In this document: piece by piece, positions 1 through 8,573 of the stretch
Position numbering within the stretch: the first letter of the stretch is position 1
Layout: each line of letters starts with the position of its first letter
Source: SFHK01 sp045538305
Lineage (GTDB): Bacteria; Bacillota; Clostridia; Christensenellales; Aristaeellaceae
DNA length: 64,000 nt
Assembly (NCBI GenBank): GCA_045538305.1
Contig: JAZSRC010000037.1
Location: 32,218 to 96,217, forward strand
Direction: 5' to 3'
The notes under the pieces: generated by a model
Told to the model about the DNA's origin: nothing
The model's database searches: none
What the model saw: the letters and a program-made list of their open reading frames with translations, nothing else
Position numbers and translations under genes: made by a program

Positions 1-1
1 A

Positions 2-76
2 ATGGAAAAGCTTGCCGAGGCAGGCGCGCCCGGCGTCAGAATAGAGCTAGAAGTGAATCCGCAGAGCATGATTTAG
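2..76 (+). CDS. priA: Primosomal protein N' (PriA), C-terminal end only
   Basis: Only the last 24 codons lie in the window; the 5' part is upstream, so the listed start is the window edge, not a real start codon. The frame ends EVNPQSMI-stop, which resembles the conserved C-terminus of PriA (a V-x-P-x-x-(M/L)-(L/I) ending). PriA is the DEAH-like replication-restart helicase. In Firmicutes priA is typically immediately followed by def and fmt, exactly as here, so context carries most of the identification. A PriA call from such a short tail alone would be weak. Confidence 0.7.
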   Translation: MEKLAEAGAPGVRIELEVNPQSMI

Positions 77-104
77 CAAAGCAACCGATTGAGGAGGAAA
101 TAAA

Positions 105-569
105 ATGGCGATTCGCAGAATTCTGCATGAAGGAGACGACACCCTTCGCAAGATTAGCCGTCCTGTAGACGTAATCGACAAGCGCGTGAAGCAGCTTCTT
201 GACGACATGGCTGAAACAATGTATTCAGCCGACGGCGCGGGTCTGGCTGCGCCGCAGGTGGGTGTTTTGCGTCGTATGGTCGTAATCGATGTGGGCGACG
301 GCCTGCTCGAATTGATCAATCCTGTAATTGTGGAAACGGAAGGCAGCATGGTGAATCCGGAAGGCTGTCTGAGTATCCCCGGTCGCCGCTGTACAGTGGA
401 ACGCCCGGAGCGTGTGGTTGTGCATGCCCTGAACCGCAAAGGTCAATTGATCGAGGTGGAAGGTACCGATTTCCTTGCTATGGCGCTTTGCCACGAAATC
501 GACCATCTGGACGGTATTCTGTATATCGATAAAATGATTGAAGACGTTACAAATAAGGAGGACGCGTAA
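105..569 (+). CDS. def: Peptide deformylase
   Basis: Removes the formyl group from the N-terminal methionine of nascent proteins in the cytoplasm. The 154-residue protein has all three family motifs: GAGLAAPQ (residues about 44-51), EGCLS (about 86-90, with the metal-binding cysteine) and HEIDH (about 130-134, two metal-binding histidines and the catalytic glutamate). Length and motif variants fit the type I/II bacterial enzyme. The ATG is preceded by a strong GAGGAGG site. It sits 28 bases after priA and 4 bases before fmt, so formylation and deformylation are coupled in one transcript. Confidence 0.97.
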   Translation: MAIRRILHEGDDTLRKISRPVDVIDKRVKQLLDDMAETMYSADGAGLAAPQVGVLRRMVVIDVGDGLLELINPVIVETEGSMVNPEGCLSIPGRRCTVERPERVVVHALNRKGQLIEVEGTDFLAMALCHEIDHLDGILYIDKMIEDVTNKEDA

Positions 570-573
570 TCCT

Positions 574-1515
574 ATGCGCGTAGTGTTTATGGGAACGCCG
601 CAGTTTGCGGTGCCGTCTCTGCTTGCTTTGACCAAAATGGCGGACGTAGAGGTTGTCGGCGCGTTTACGCAGCCCGATCGACCGGTCGGACGCGGAAAGA
701 AAATGGAAAAAACGCCGGTAAAGCAGGCGGCGGAGGAAAACGGGATCCCCGTTTTCCAGTTTGAACGCGTCAGAAAGCAGGAAGGGCTTGACTGCATGCG
801 GGCGTTAAAACCGGATTTGGTGGTAACGGCGGCGTTCGGGCAGATACTGTCAAAAAAACTTCTGGAGGTTCCGCGCTTTGGAACCATTAACGTGCATGCG
901 TCTTTGCTTCCGAAGCACCGCGGTTCCGCGCCGATCAATTGGGGTATCATTATGGGCGATACGCATGCCGGCGTAACAACCATGCTTACGGACGTTGGAC
1001 TGGATACCGGCGACATGCTTCTGAAACGCGAAGTAAAAATTCTGGAAAACGAAACGGCGGGCGAGCTTACTGAAAGGCTCAGCTTCATCGGAGCAGAGCT
1101 GCTTTCAGAAACCATTCCGCTTTATCTAAACGGCGACATAAAGCCGGAAAAACAGGACGAAAGCCAGATGAGCTATGAACCGCTTCTCACTAAAGAAACG
1201 GGTTTAATCAACTGGCAAAGCGACGCAGAGAAAATCGCGCGGCTTGTTCGTGGCGTGAATCCGTGGCCGGGCGCATATACGCAGATGAACGGCGGCGTTC
1301 TGAAGGTGTGGGCGGCGAAGGCTGTCAATGAAACTACCGATTGCGATGCGGGTACGGTGATGAAGGCCAATGCAAAGGAAGGCCTGTTTGTTGCCTGTGG
1401 GAACAAAAGCATACTGGAGATTGTCGAAATGCAGGCTCCAAATGCCAAACGCATGCCGGCAAAGGCGTATCTGATGGGGAAAAAGATAGAGATTGGCACA
1501 AGGTTTGGTGAATGA
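574..1515 (+). CDS. fmt: Methionyl-tRNA formyltransferase
   Basis: Formylates Met-tRNAfMet using 10-formyl-tetrahydrofolate. The 313-residue protein begins MRVVFMGTPQFAVPSL, the standard N-terminus, and carries the HASLLPKHRGSAPI folate-binding/catalytic segment (Asn-x-His with SLLP) and the downstream TGDML aspartate region. I chose ATG 574, not the upstream TTG in the same frame, because AAGGAGG ends about 10 bases before it and homologues start there. Its stop overlaps the next ATG (ATGA), suggesting translational coupling to rsmB. Confidence 0.96.
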   Translation: MRVVFMGTPQFAVPSLLALTKMADVEVVGAFTQPDRPVGRGKKMEKTPVKQAAEENGIPVFQFERVRKQEGLDCMRALKPDLVVTAAFGQILSKKLLEVPRFGTINVHASLLPKHRGSAPINWGIIMGDTHAGVTTMLTDVGLDTGDMLLKREVKILENETAGELTERLSFIGAELLSETIPLYLNGDIKPEKQDESQMSYEPLLTKETGLINWQSDAEKIARLVRGVNPWPGAYTQMNGGVLKVWAAKAVNETTDCDAGTVMKANAKEGLFVACGNKSILEIVEMQAPNAKRMPAKAYLMGKKIEIGTRFGE

Positions 1516-3140
1516 TGATGGATCAGGGAAACGGAAAGAAGCGCGGAGATTTCAGCGGAAGACCCAGGGGAGAAAAGCCCTTTTCCAAGAAACCTTTTGA
1601 TAAGAAACCTTTTGATAAAAAGCCTTATGACAAAAAGCCGCGTGAGTTTGACGCAAAGCGCGAAGTTGATAAAAAGCCCGGCGCAACGGATAGAAAATCG
1701 TTTGGCGTAAGAACGCAGGCCGATCGCCCGCCGTTCAGAAAGCTCCGCGATATGGAAAATCAATCGACAGCCGGCAAAGCGCCCGAAAAAAGGCGCTCCA
1801 CGCTTGATGCAAGGCGCGTTGCTCTGAATGCGCTTGCCGATGTAAACCGCGTGGACGCATACGCGTCATTAGCGCTTGACAAGCGCCTGCGTGAGGCGAC
1901 GTTGTCCCCTGAGGACAGAAGGCTCGCCACTTCTATATTCTATGCAGCTGTTGAAAATAAGCTGAATATTGAATATGTGCTTAAGGATTTTGTGAATATT
2001 AAGCCGGAACCCACTGTAGAGGATATCCTGCACATTGCATGCGCCCAGATTTTGTTTATGGATAAAATTCCGGCGCACGCAGCGGTAGACGAGGCTGTCA
2101 AGCAAACGCGCGCTTTCGGACGCGATGAAGCCTCCGGCTTTGTAAACGGCGTACTGCGTTCGCTTCTTCGCGCTATTGAGGCGGACGGCATCAAGTATCC
2201 CGACAGTCAGGAGGAGCCGGTTCTGTATTTGTCTGTCAAGTATTCAATGCCGGTAAACGTGATTGAAAAGCTCATATCCGCATATGGCTTCGAAACCGCG
2301 GTGCAAATCGTTTCCTATCGTCCCCATGAGCGCCTTGAAACCGTGAGGCCGAATTTCATGCGCATGGACAAGGCGTCCTTTGAAGCGTATATGACAAAGC
2401 GCGGCTGGTTGTGGCGGCCCGGAACGGTGGATGGCGCATACCTTCTGGACCGGGCGGGAAGCCTTGCCTCTGATCCTGACTATTATGACGGATTGTTTTC
2501 TATTCAGGGCGAAAGCTCTATGCTTTCAGCGAGAGCGGTGGAAGCCAAACCCGGTATGACGATTTTGGACGCCTGCGCCGCACCGGGCGGAAAATCTGCG
2601 CTGATCAGCGAAATGATGCGCGGTACCGGCCGCGTGCATGCGTGGGATGTGCATGAGCATCGCGTTGAGCTGATCAAGGCGGCAGGCAAACGCCTGAAGC
2701 TTGATAACATTCGTCCGGCTGCGAGAGACGCCGGTATCCTCAGGGAAGATATGATCGGCACTATGGATGCAGTGCTTGTGGATGCGCCATGCTCCGGACT
2801 TGGCGTTATGACGGATAAACCGGATCTCAAATATCGCGTGACAAACGAAAGTATCCACTCTATGATGGAAACGCAGAAGAAGATCCTTTCCGCGTGCGCC
2901 CAGTATGTAAAGCGCGGCGGGCTTTTGGTGTATTCCACCTGCTCCATTCTTCCCGAAGAGAACGAAAAGCAAATTGAACAGTTCCTGATTTCTCATCCCG
3001 AATTCAAAATGGAAACCGATGGCAGCTATCTGCCCGAAAAACTCAGACCCAGGCTGCAAAACGGCATGCTTTCACTGCTTCCCAACCGTGATGGCGTGGA
3101 AGGATTCTTTATTGCCAGACTGCGCAGGACGAATTTATGA
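1512..3140 (+). CDS. rsmB: 16S rRNA (cytosine-967-C5)-methyltransferase RsmB with basic N-terminal extension
   Basis: S-adenosylmethionine-dependent m5C methyltransferase for 16S rRNA. After a roughly 95-residue extension there is a NusB-like RNA-binding domain (about 100-225) and a C-terminal Rossmann methyltransferase domain with DACAAPGGKS (SAM site), DAPCSGLG (cysteine near 426) and STCSILPEEN (catalytic cysteine near 475). At 542 residues it is about 100 longer than usual; the surplus is all N-terminal, is rich in Lys/Arg/Asp and repeats a KKPFD unit several times. Start overlaps the fmt stop; end overlaps rlmN. The extension could be shortened if translation began internally, but no better ribosome site was seen. 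Confidence 0.93.
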   Translation: MMMDQGNGKKRGDFSGRPRGEKPFSKKPFDKKPFDKKPYDKKPREFDAKREVDKKPGATDRKSFGVRTQADRPPFRKLRDMENQSTAGKAPEKRRSTLDARRVALNALADVNRVDAYASLALDKRLREATLSPEDRRLATSIFYAAVENKLNIEYVLKDFVNIKPEPTVEDILHIACAQILFMDKIPAHAAVDEAVKQTRAFGRDEASGFVNGVLRSLLRAIEADGIKYPDSQEEPVLYLSVKYSMPVNVIEKLISAYGFETAVQIVSYRPHERLETVRPNFMRMDKASFEAYMTKRGWLWRPGTVDGAYLLDRAGSLASDPDYYDGLFSIQGESSMLSARAVEAKPGMTILDACAAPGGKSALISEMMRGTGRVHAWDVHEHRVELIKAAGKRLKLDNIRPAARDAGILREDMIGTMDAVLVDAPCSGLGVMTDKPDLKYRVTNESIHSMMETQKKILSACAQYVKRGGLLVYSTCSILPEENEKQIEQFLISHPEFKMETDGSYLPEKLRPRLQNGMLSLLPNRDGVEGFFIARLRRTNL

Positions 3141-4192
3141 CACAGAAAACAGACATAACCGGATTGTTTCCAAACGAGCTTGAGGAGTTTATTACTTCCA
3201 TCGGCGAGGGAAAATTTCGCGCCAAACAGATTCAGGAATGGATCAATCGCGGCGCTGCGTTTTCCGAAATGACCAATCTTTCAAAGGCGCTTCGGGAAAA
3301 GCTGGAAGCGTGCTGCGTGGTGCTGCCACTGAAAATACGCGAAAGCATCGTATCCAAGCTCGATGGAACGGAAAAATACCTGTATGAGCTCAATGACGGA
3401 AACCTGATTGAAGGAGTCCGCATGCGTTATCATCATGGTGATACGCTTTGCGTATCCACGCAGGTGGGCTGCCGCATGGGCTGCGCGTTTTGCGCCTCTA
3501 CGCTGGAAGGCTGCGTCAGAAACCTGACCGCCGGAGAAATATTGGCGCAGGTAATCATGGTAAACCGCCATATCCGGGAAAGGGAGGGCGAAGGGCGCAT
3601 TCATAATGTTGTGCTGATGGGAAGCGGTGAGCCGTTTGACAATTACGATGAAGTCGTCCGCTTTTTAAGGCTCCTTAACGAACCTCAGGGGCTGGGCATT
3701 TCGCTGAGAAATGTATCGCTTTCTACCTGCGGCCTTGTGCCTGCCATGAAGCGCTTCGCAAAGGAAGGATTGCCGGTAACCTTGTCCGTATCACTTCATG
3801 CGCCCAATGATAAAATCAGAAGGCAGCTCATGCCGATTGCAAATGCTTACGGCATGAGCGAGCTTCTGGATGCTTGCAGAATGTACATTGAGAACACCGG
3901 ACGGCGCGTAATATTTGAATACGCAATGGTGAAGGATGTAAATTCCGATTTTTCCTGTGCGGACGAACTGGCCAAGCGGCTGCGCGGCATGCAGTGTCAC
4001 GTAAACCTGATTCCTCTGAACGATGTAAAGGAAAGAAATCTGTATTCCACTACCGAAAAGGAAATTCAGGCATTCCAGCGAAGGCTGGAGGACAAACATG
4101 TTTCCGTTACCCGCCGTAGGGAAATGGGCGATGATATTCAGGGCGCTTGCGGACAGCTCAGGCGATCCAGACTCAATAAGAGCGACAACTAA
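3137..4192 (+). CDS. rlmN: 23S rRNA (adenine-2503-C2)/tRNA methyltransferase RlmN
   Basis: Radical-SAM enzyme that methylates C2 of A2503 in 23S rRNA and A37 in some tRNAs. The 351-residue protein has the cluster-binding CRMGCAFC motif (CxxxCxxC) around residue 113, an MGSGEPFDN segment, and a late cysteine in GDDIQGACGQL, matching the resolving cysteine of the family. Length is normal. The ATG overlaps the rsmB stop by four bases, so it belongs to the same operon; 12 bases separate it from the phosphatase gene. Confidence 0.96.
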   Translation: MTQKTDITGLFPNELEEFITSIGEGKFRAKQIQEWINRGAAFSEMTNLSKALREKLEACCVVLPLKIRESIVSKLDGTEKYLYELNDGNLIEGVRMRYHHGDTLCVSTQVGCRMGCAFCASTLEGCVRNLTAGEILAQVIMVNRHIREREGEGRIHNVVLMGSGEPFDNYDEVVRFLRLLNEPQGLGISLRNVSLSTCGLVPAMKRFAKEGLPVTLSVSLHAPNDKIRRQLMPIANAYGMSELLDACRMYIENTGRRVIFEYAMVKDVNSDFSCADELAKRLRGMQCHVNLIPLNDVKERNLYSTTEKEIQAFQRRLEDKHVSVTRRREMGDDIQGACGQLRRSRLNKSDN

Positions 4193-4204
4193 CGGAGGAT
4201 TTCG

Positions 4205-4930
4205 ATGAGAGTATATTGCGCGACCGACGTTGGAAGTGTAAGATCGGTTAACGAGGATTCTTATTATATGCCTTCCGACGAACAGAGCTTTATGGCTGTA
4301 GCCGACGGCATGGGCGGACATCAGGCAGGAGAAGTAGCGAGCCGGATGGCCATACGGGTTTTGTCTGAGATTCTTTCAAAAGAGAAAGAACCGTCTGAGG
4401 ATAGGCTTCGCTATGCGTATAACAAAGCCAACCGTGATGTGTACTTTGAATCCGAGCGCGATGCAGCTAAGAGGGGAATGGGAACCACGATGACGACTTT
4501 GTGGTTTTCGTCCGACAGTGTGCTGATGGCGCATATCGGAGACAGTCGGGCATATCGCCTGCGCGATAAAAAGATCTCGCGCGCCAGTGTGGATCATTCC
4601 TATGTAGAGGAGCTTGTCAGAAGCGGCGCGATTACTCCGGAAAAAGCGCTTACGCATCCGCAGAGAAACGTGATTACCCGCTGTATCGGGCCGTGGCCGC
4701 GAATCGAAACCGATATTGAGAAGTTTGACTTCCGCGACGGCGATGTATGGCTGCTTTGCACGGACGGGCTGACCCGATATGTTACGGACGACGAAATTGA
4801 GCTTACGCTGAATAGCGATATTGCCTGGAACGAAAAGGTGGGCGCGCTGATGAACGCGGCCATTCAGCGCGGCGGCGCTGATAATGTGACGGTTCTGATC
4901 GCAACCGGGGAGAGTGACGTCCATGGATAG
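4205..4930 (+). CDS. prpC: PP2C-family serine/threonine protein phosphatase (PrpC/Stp type)
   Basis: Cytoplasmic metal-dependent phosphatase expected to reverse phosphorylation by the adjacent PASTA kinase. The 241-residue protein shows the PP2C motif series: DVGSVRSVNEDS near the N-terminus, VADGMGGHQAGE, HIGDSRAYR, CTDGLTRYVTDDE and GGADNVTV at the end, giving the acidic residues for two metal ions. GGAGGATTTCG precedes the ATG. Its stop overlaps the kinase start, the usual prpC-prkC pairing in Firmicutes. Confidence 0.95.
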   Translation: MRVYCATDVGSVRSVNEDSYYMPSDEQSFMAVADGMGGHQAGEVASRMAIRVLSEILSKEKEPSEDRLRYAYNKANRDVYFESERDAAKRGMGTTMTTLWFSSDSVLMAHIGDSRAYRLRDKKISRASVDHSYVEELVRSGAITPEKALTHPQRNVITRCIGPWPRIETDIEKFDFRDGDVWLLCTDGLTRYVTDDEIELTLNSDIAWNEKVGALMNAAIQRGGADNVTVLIATGESDVHG

Positions 4931-6749
4931 AATGCTCTCCCAGCGCTATCGGATTGACGGAGTAATCGGAACGGGCGGTATGGCTGTTGTATACCGTGCG
5001 TTTGACGAAATGGAAAACCGCGAAGTAGCGCTTAAGGTTCTCAGGCCGGAATTTGAAGCCGATCGCGATTTTGTTCGCCGTTTTGGTCATGAGGCGTTAG
5101 CAGCATCCAAAATGTCGCATGAAAACATCGTAAAGATGTACGGCGTCGGCAACGATGGCGAAAAACGTTACATTGTCATGGAGCTGATTGAGGGGCGAAC
5201 GCTAAAGGAATTAATCCGAAAGAATACGCGCATTGCGCCGCAGATGGCGGTAAGATATGCGCTCAGAATTCTAGCGGCGCTTGATCACGCTCATAAAAAC
5301 AACATTATTCACCGAGACATAAAGCCACAGAATATTCTGGTGGACCAAACCGGAAAAATCAAGGTTGCAGACTTTGGCATTGCCAAGCTTGTGAATGAGG
5401 GTACTGGCACCATAACCGATACCAATACGGCGCTTGGCTCGGTTCACTATGTATCGCCCGAGCAGGCCAGCGGTGAAACAGCAGACGCCAAGAGCGATTT
5501 GTATTCCGTTGGCGTAGTGCTTTATGAAATGCTGACGGGCGTTGTACCCTTTGACGGAGAAACAGCCGTTGCTGTGGCGCTTAAACAAGTAAAGGAAGCG
5601 CCCCGCAGCATGCGTCTGATTCACAGGGATATTTCCAAAGGGCTTGACGAAGTGATTATGAAAGCGCTGGAAAAGGATCCGTCCATGCGCTATCAGACGG
5701 CGGCTGAAATGGCCTCCGACCTCAAGCGTGCGCTCAGAATGCCCGGAGGCGGCTTTGTATCAGGCGCTTACGACGACGAACTGTACGAAATTGATGAAGA
5801 AAGTATCAGTCCGTTTGTTCGCTTCCTCAACAGAATCGGCATAAATGCCATTTTGATTGCGGTAGCTTGCGTGACTGTGATTGCCTTTGTCGCATTTGCT
5901 ACGGTGCGCCTGTCGGATGTTCTGTACGGAGTGGATGTTCCAAATGTCGGCGGTTATACCCGCGATATGGCGGTTGGAATGTTGGAAAACTACGAACTGG
6001 AGCCGCTGATTGTTGAAGAATATAACGCGGATGTTACTGCGGGTACGGTCATTCGTCAGGAGCCGGACAACGGCGTTCGTGCGCGCAAAAGCGACATAGT
6101 CACGATATATGTAAGTATGGGAAGCGTGCCGGTATATCTGCCGGACACCGTGAATATGTCCTATGCTTCAGCCATCGGTCTCTTGTCGGAATATGGCTTT
6201 ACAAAGGTATCCGTTGAATATGTTGTAAACCCTGAAATGGAGATAGATCTGGTTGTCGGACAGTCGCCCAATGACGGGGTTGCGCAGTCCGGTCAGGTAA
6301 TCGAGCTCCAGGTAAACAGCGTCGAGATCCGAATCCCCGAGCTCGGCGGCCTTACCCGCGCGGAAGCGGAGGCAAAGCTTATTGAGCAGGGGCTGAAACT
6401 GGGGAATGTTACCGTAGGTTATTCTATGGATCAGCTTGCGGATACCGTTGCCGTTCAGAACCCTGCGGCAGGAATTATGGCGCTTCGCGGATCAGAGGTT
6501 GACATTACGATCGTGCTTCCCAATCCTACGATTTTCTATGCGGAATACGCCATGTATGCGCCGCTTACCATGAACGTGCGTATTGTTCAGATATGCGAGG
6601 ACGGAACGGAAAAGGAAGTATTCCGGGAGGACGTCGAGGCGAATACCCATTTGAAGATTCCGCTTTCCAGCGATCATGAAGGCTTGCATACAATACAGGT
6701 GTATATTGACGGCGTACTGGATTCTACCGAAGTCGTGGAATTCGAATAA
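4923..6749 (+). CDS. prkC: PASTA-domain serine/threonine protein kinase (PrkC/Stk)
   Basis: Membrane receptor kinase that senses peptidoglycan fragments or lipid II through its PASTA domains; in spore formers PrkC-type kinases also link muropeptides to germination. The N-terminal kinase domain (about 9-270) has the glycine loop GTGGMAVVY, HRDIKPQN catalytic loop and DFGIAK magnesium loop. One membrane span lies near residues 306-328, then three PASTA repeats (roughly 336-400, 401-465, 466-530) and a C-terminal beta-rich tail of about 75 residues. I chose ATG 4923 over the in-frame GTG 4914 because the conserved start MDRMLSQRYRI fits and a GGGGAG site precedes it. Confidence 0.95.
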   Translation: MDRMLSQRYRIDGVIGTGGMAVVYRAFDEMENREVALKVLRPEFEADRDFVRRFGHEALAASKMSHENIVKMYGVGNDGEKRYIVMELIEGRTLKELIRKNTRIAPQMAVRYALRILAALDHAHKNNIIHRDIKPQNILVDQTGKIKVADFGIAKLVNEGTGTITDTNTALGSVHYVSPEQASGETADAKSDLYSVGVVLYEMLTGVVPFDGETAVAVALKQVKEAPRSMRLIHRDISKGLDEVIMKALEKDPSMRYQTAAEMASDLKRALRMPGGGFVSGAYDDELYEIDEESISPFVRFLNRIGINAILIAVACVTVIAFVAFATVRLSDVLYGVDVPNVGGYTRDMAVGMLENYELEPLIVEEYNADVTAGTVIRQEPDNGVRARKSDIVTIYVSMGSVPVYLPDTVNMSYASAIGLLSEYGFTKVSVEYVVNPEMEIDLVVGQSPNDGVAQSGQVIELQVNSVEIRIPELGGLTRAEAEAKLIEQGLKLGNVTVGYSMDQLADTVAVQNPAAGIMALRGSEVDITIVLPNPTIFYAEYAMYAPLTMNVRIVQICEDGTEKEVFREDVEANTHLKIPLSSDHEGLHTIQVYIDGVLDSTEVVEFE

Positions 6750-6762
6750 GCGGAGGGGTAAT

Positions 6763-7641
6763 TTGACAGGCATCATTTTGCAGGGGATCGGCGGTTTTTA
6801 TACCGTAATGGACGATGCGGGCGAAACATATCAGCTGCGCGCACAGGCGAAAATACGCCGTGAAAGGCTTACGCCGCTGGTTGGAGACCGTGTGGAATTC
6901 GAACCGGCGACGGGAGATATGGATGGCTGGTTAAAGGCGATTTTGCCCAGAAAAAACAGTCTCGTGCGCCCAAGCGTAGCAAATATAGACGAAATTGTGC
7001 TGGTATGCGCGCCTCAGTCGCCCAAAGCCGATACGCTTCTTATCGACAGGCTTTTGATCTGCGCTGTAAAAAGCGGAATGGAGCGATCGGTTGTCATCAA
7101 TAAATGCGATCTGGATATGAAAGAGGCCGAAAACATTAAGCGGCAGTACGAAAAATCCGGAGCAAAGGTGTTTTTAACGTCCGCAAAAACCGGAATGGGC
7201 GTTTCGGAAATAAAAAAGCATCTGGAAGGAAAAACGCATGCCTTTGGGGGACAGTCCGGCGTTGGAAAGTCCTCGCTCATCAATGCGCTTTACGGGTTCG
7301 AATTGGACACGGGAAACATCTCCAACCGCATTGAAAGAGGAAAGCATACAACACGACGGTGCGAATTGATACCGGTTCCGGGCGGCGGGCGAGTACTGGA
7401 TACGCCGGGCTTCAGCCTGCTTGAAACGGAGCTGATCGAGCCCAAGGAAATGGCAAAGCTCTATCCGGAATTGATGCCCTTTGAAGGCATGTGCCGCTTT
7501 ACGCCATGCTACCATGCAGGCGAGCCGGATTGCCGGGCGAAGGAAGCGCTTGCGCGGGGCGAAATCGCTAAGGAACGCTACGACAGATATATTGAGCTTC
7601 TCAATGAAATGAAGGAAAGGTGGAAAAATCGATATGATTAA
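6763..7641 (+). CDS. rsgA: Ribosome small-subunit-dependent GTPase A
   Basis: Circularly permuted GTPase that assists late 30S maturation. Order of motifs is permuted as expected: NKCD (G4) comes before GQSGVGKSS (G1) and DTPGF (G3), after an N-terminal OB-fold, and the C-terminal zinc site is visible as a CRFTPCYHAGEPDC segment. Start is a TTG at 6763 with a CGGAGGGG ribosome site eight bases upstream; the longer upstream frame runs inside prkC and is not conserved. Length 292 residues is normal. It follows prkC by 13 bases and overlaps rpe. Confidence 0.95.
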   Translation: MTGIILQGIGGFYTVMDDAGETYQLRAQAKIRRERLTPLVGDRVEFEPATGDMDGWLKAILPRKNSLVRPSVANIDEIVLVCAPQSPKADTLLIDRLLICAVKSGMERSVVINKCDLDMKEAENIKRQYEKSGAKVFLTSAKTGMGVSEIKKHLEGKTHAFGGQSGVGKSSLINALYGFELDTGNISNRIERGKHTTRRCELIPVPGGGRVLDTPGFSLLETELIEPKEMAKLYPELMPFEGMCRFTPCYHAGEPDCRAKEALARGEIAKERYDRYIELLNEMKERWKNRYD

Positions 7642-8293
7642 GATTGCTCCTTCTATGCTGGCTGCGGATTACCTGAATCTGGGCAGCGAGATTGACAAGG
7701 TCATCGAGTCGGGCGCTGATGTATTGCACTATGATGTCATGGACGGGACCTTTGTTCCGAACATCAGCTTTGGCCAGGAGATTCTGAAAAAGGTAGCGAA
7801 AAAGAATATTCCCGTAGATGTTCATTTAATGATACAGAATCCCGAAAAACACATTGAGGAGTTTGCGGGCGCAGGAGCCAGATACATAACCGTTCATCAG
7901 GAAGCGGCCGGCTTTGCGCTTAAGGACACGCTGAAAAAAATCCGCGAATGCGGCTGCCTGGCAGGCGTTTCTGTTAAGCCCTACACCATGACAAGCTCGC
8001 TTGAAGAGGTTCTTCACGATGTGGACATGATCCTTATCATGACCGTGGAACCGGGAAAAGGCGGTCAGAAGATGATTCCGTTCACGGTTGAAAAAGTAAA
8101 AGAGATTTACGAAATGTGCAAAAAGGCAGGCGTTCAGCCCATCATAGAAGTCGATGGCGGTATCAATATGGAAACGGCGCATCTGGTAACGGAAGCCGGT
8201 GCGGATATGCTGGTTGCAGGCTCCGCTTTCTTTAAAGCCGATGATCCGAAGGCGTTTGTGAGCGCCCTTCGCGCAATGCCGACGCCCAACTGA
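7634..8293 (+). CDS. rpe: Ribulose-phosphate 3-epimerase
   Basis: Pentose-phosphate enzyme interconverting D-ribulose 5-phosphate and D-xylulose 5-phosphate. The 219-residue TIM barrel begins MIKIAPSMLAADY, and has the metal-ligand segments HYDVMDG and VHLM, MTVEPGKGGQ and VDGGI, all typical of Rpe. It overlaps the end of rsgA by eight bases; rsgA-rpe adjacency is common in Firmicutes. The thiamine pyrophosphokinase gene that often follows is absent here. Confidence 0.97.
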   Translation: MIKIAPSMLAADYLNLGSEIDKVIESGADVLHYDVMDGTFVPNISFGQEILKKVAKKNIPVDVHLMIQNPEKHIEEFAGAGARYITVHQEAAGFALKDTLKKIRECGCLAGVSVKPYTMTSSLEEVLHDVDMILIMTVEPGKGGQKMIPFTVEKVKEIYEMCKKAGVQPIIEVDGGINMETAHLVTEAGADMLVAGSAFFKADDPKAFVSALRAMPTPN

Positions 8294-8350
8294 TTTGATT
8301 GCACCCAAAATCGTCTCCCGCATATGAATGCATATGGGGAGGCGATTTTT

Positions 8351-8530
8351 ATGAACGTATGCAGCTGCCGAAACGGGCTGTGCGGCGTTGTAAGCAAGGT
8401 TGCGGCGGGCGTACTTGTATTAAGCGGCGTTCTGGTTCTGATATTCAGCGTGCCGTCCTGGTTCTGGACGCTCCTGATCGGGGCCGGCCTGATCGTTGGG
8501 GGAATACTGATCTGGCGTTATTGCGCATAA
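8351..8530 (+). CDS. Small membrane protein, function unknown
   Basis: A 59-residue protein with cysteines at the start (MNVCSCRNGLC), one or two hydrophobic helices and a central PSWFW motif, ending WRYCA. Similar tiny proteins with an N-terminal Cys/Arg segment and a P-x-WFW turn between two helices occur in Clostridia, but I know no function. ATG 8351 was chosen because GGGGAGGCG stands eight bases upstream; a longer frame from 8324 lacks such a site. It follows rpe by 57 bases and is probably cotranscribed. Confidence 0.6.
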   Translation: MNVCSCRNGLCGVVSKVAAGVLVLSGVLVLIFSVPSWFWTLLIGAGLIVGGILIWRYCA

Positions 8531-8568
8531 AAAACGCCCGGCGGCATACTGTTCTGCCGTCCGGGCGA
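8529..8568 (-). terminator. Rho-independent terminator of the CNNM-type gene
   Basis: On the minus strand a GC-rich hairpin (CGCCCGG arm, 8535-8567) is followed by six T residues (8534-8529). It lies just past the stop of the minus-strand transporter gene. On the plus strand the same hairpin lacks a T-run, so it may stop the rpe transcript only weakly. Confidence 0.85.
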
Positions 8569-8573
8569 TGAGA

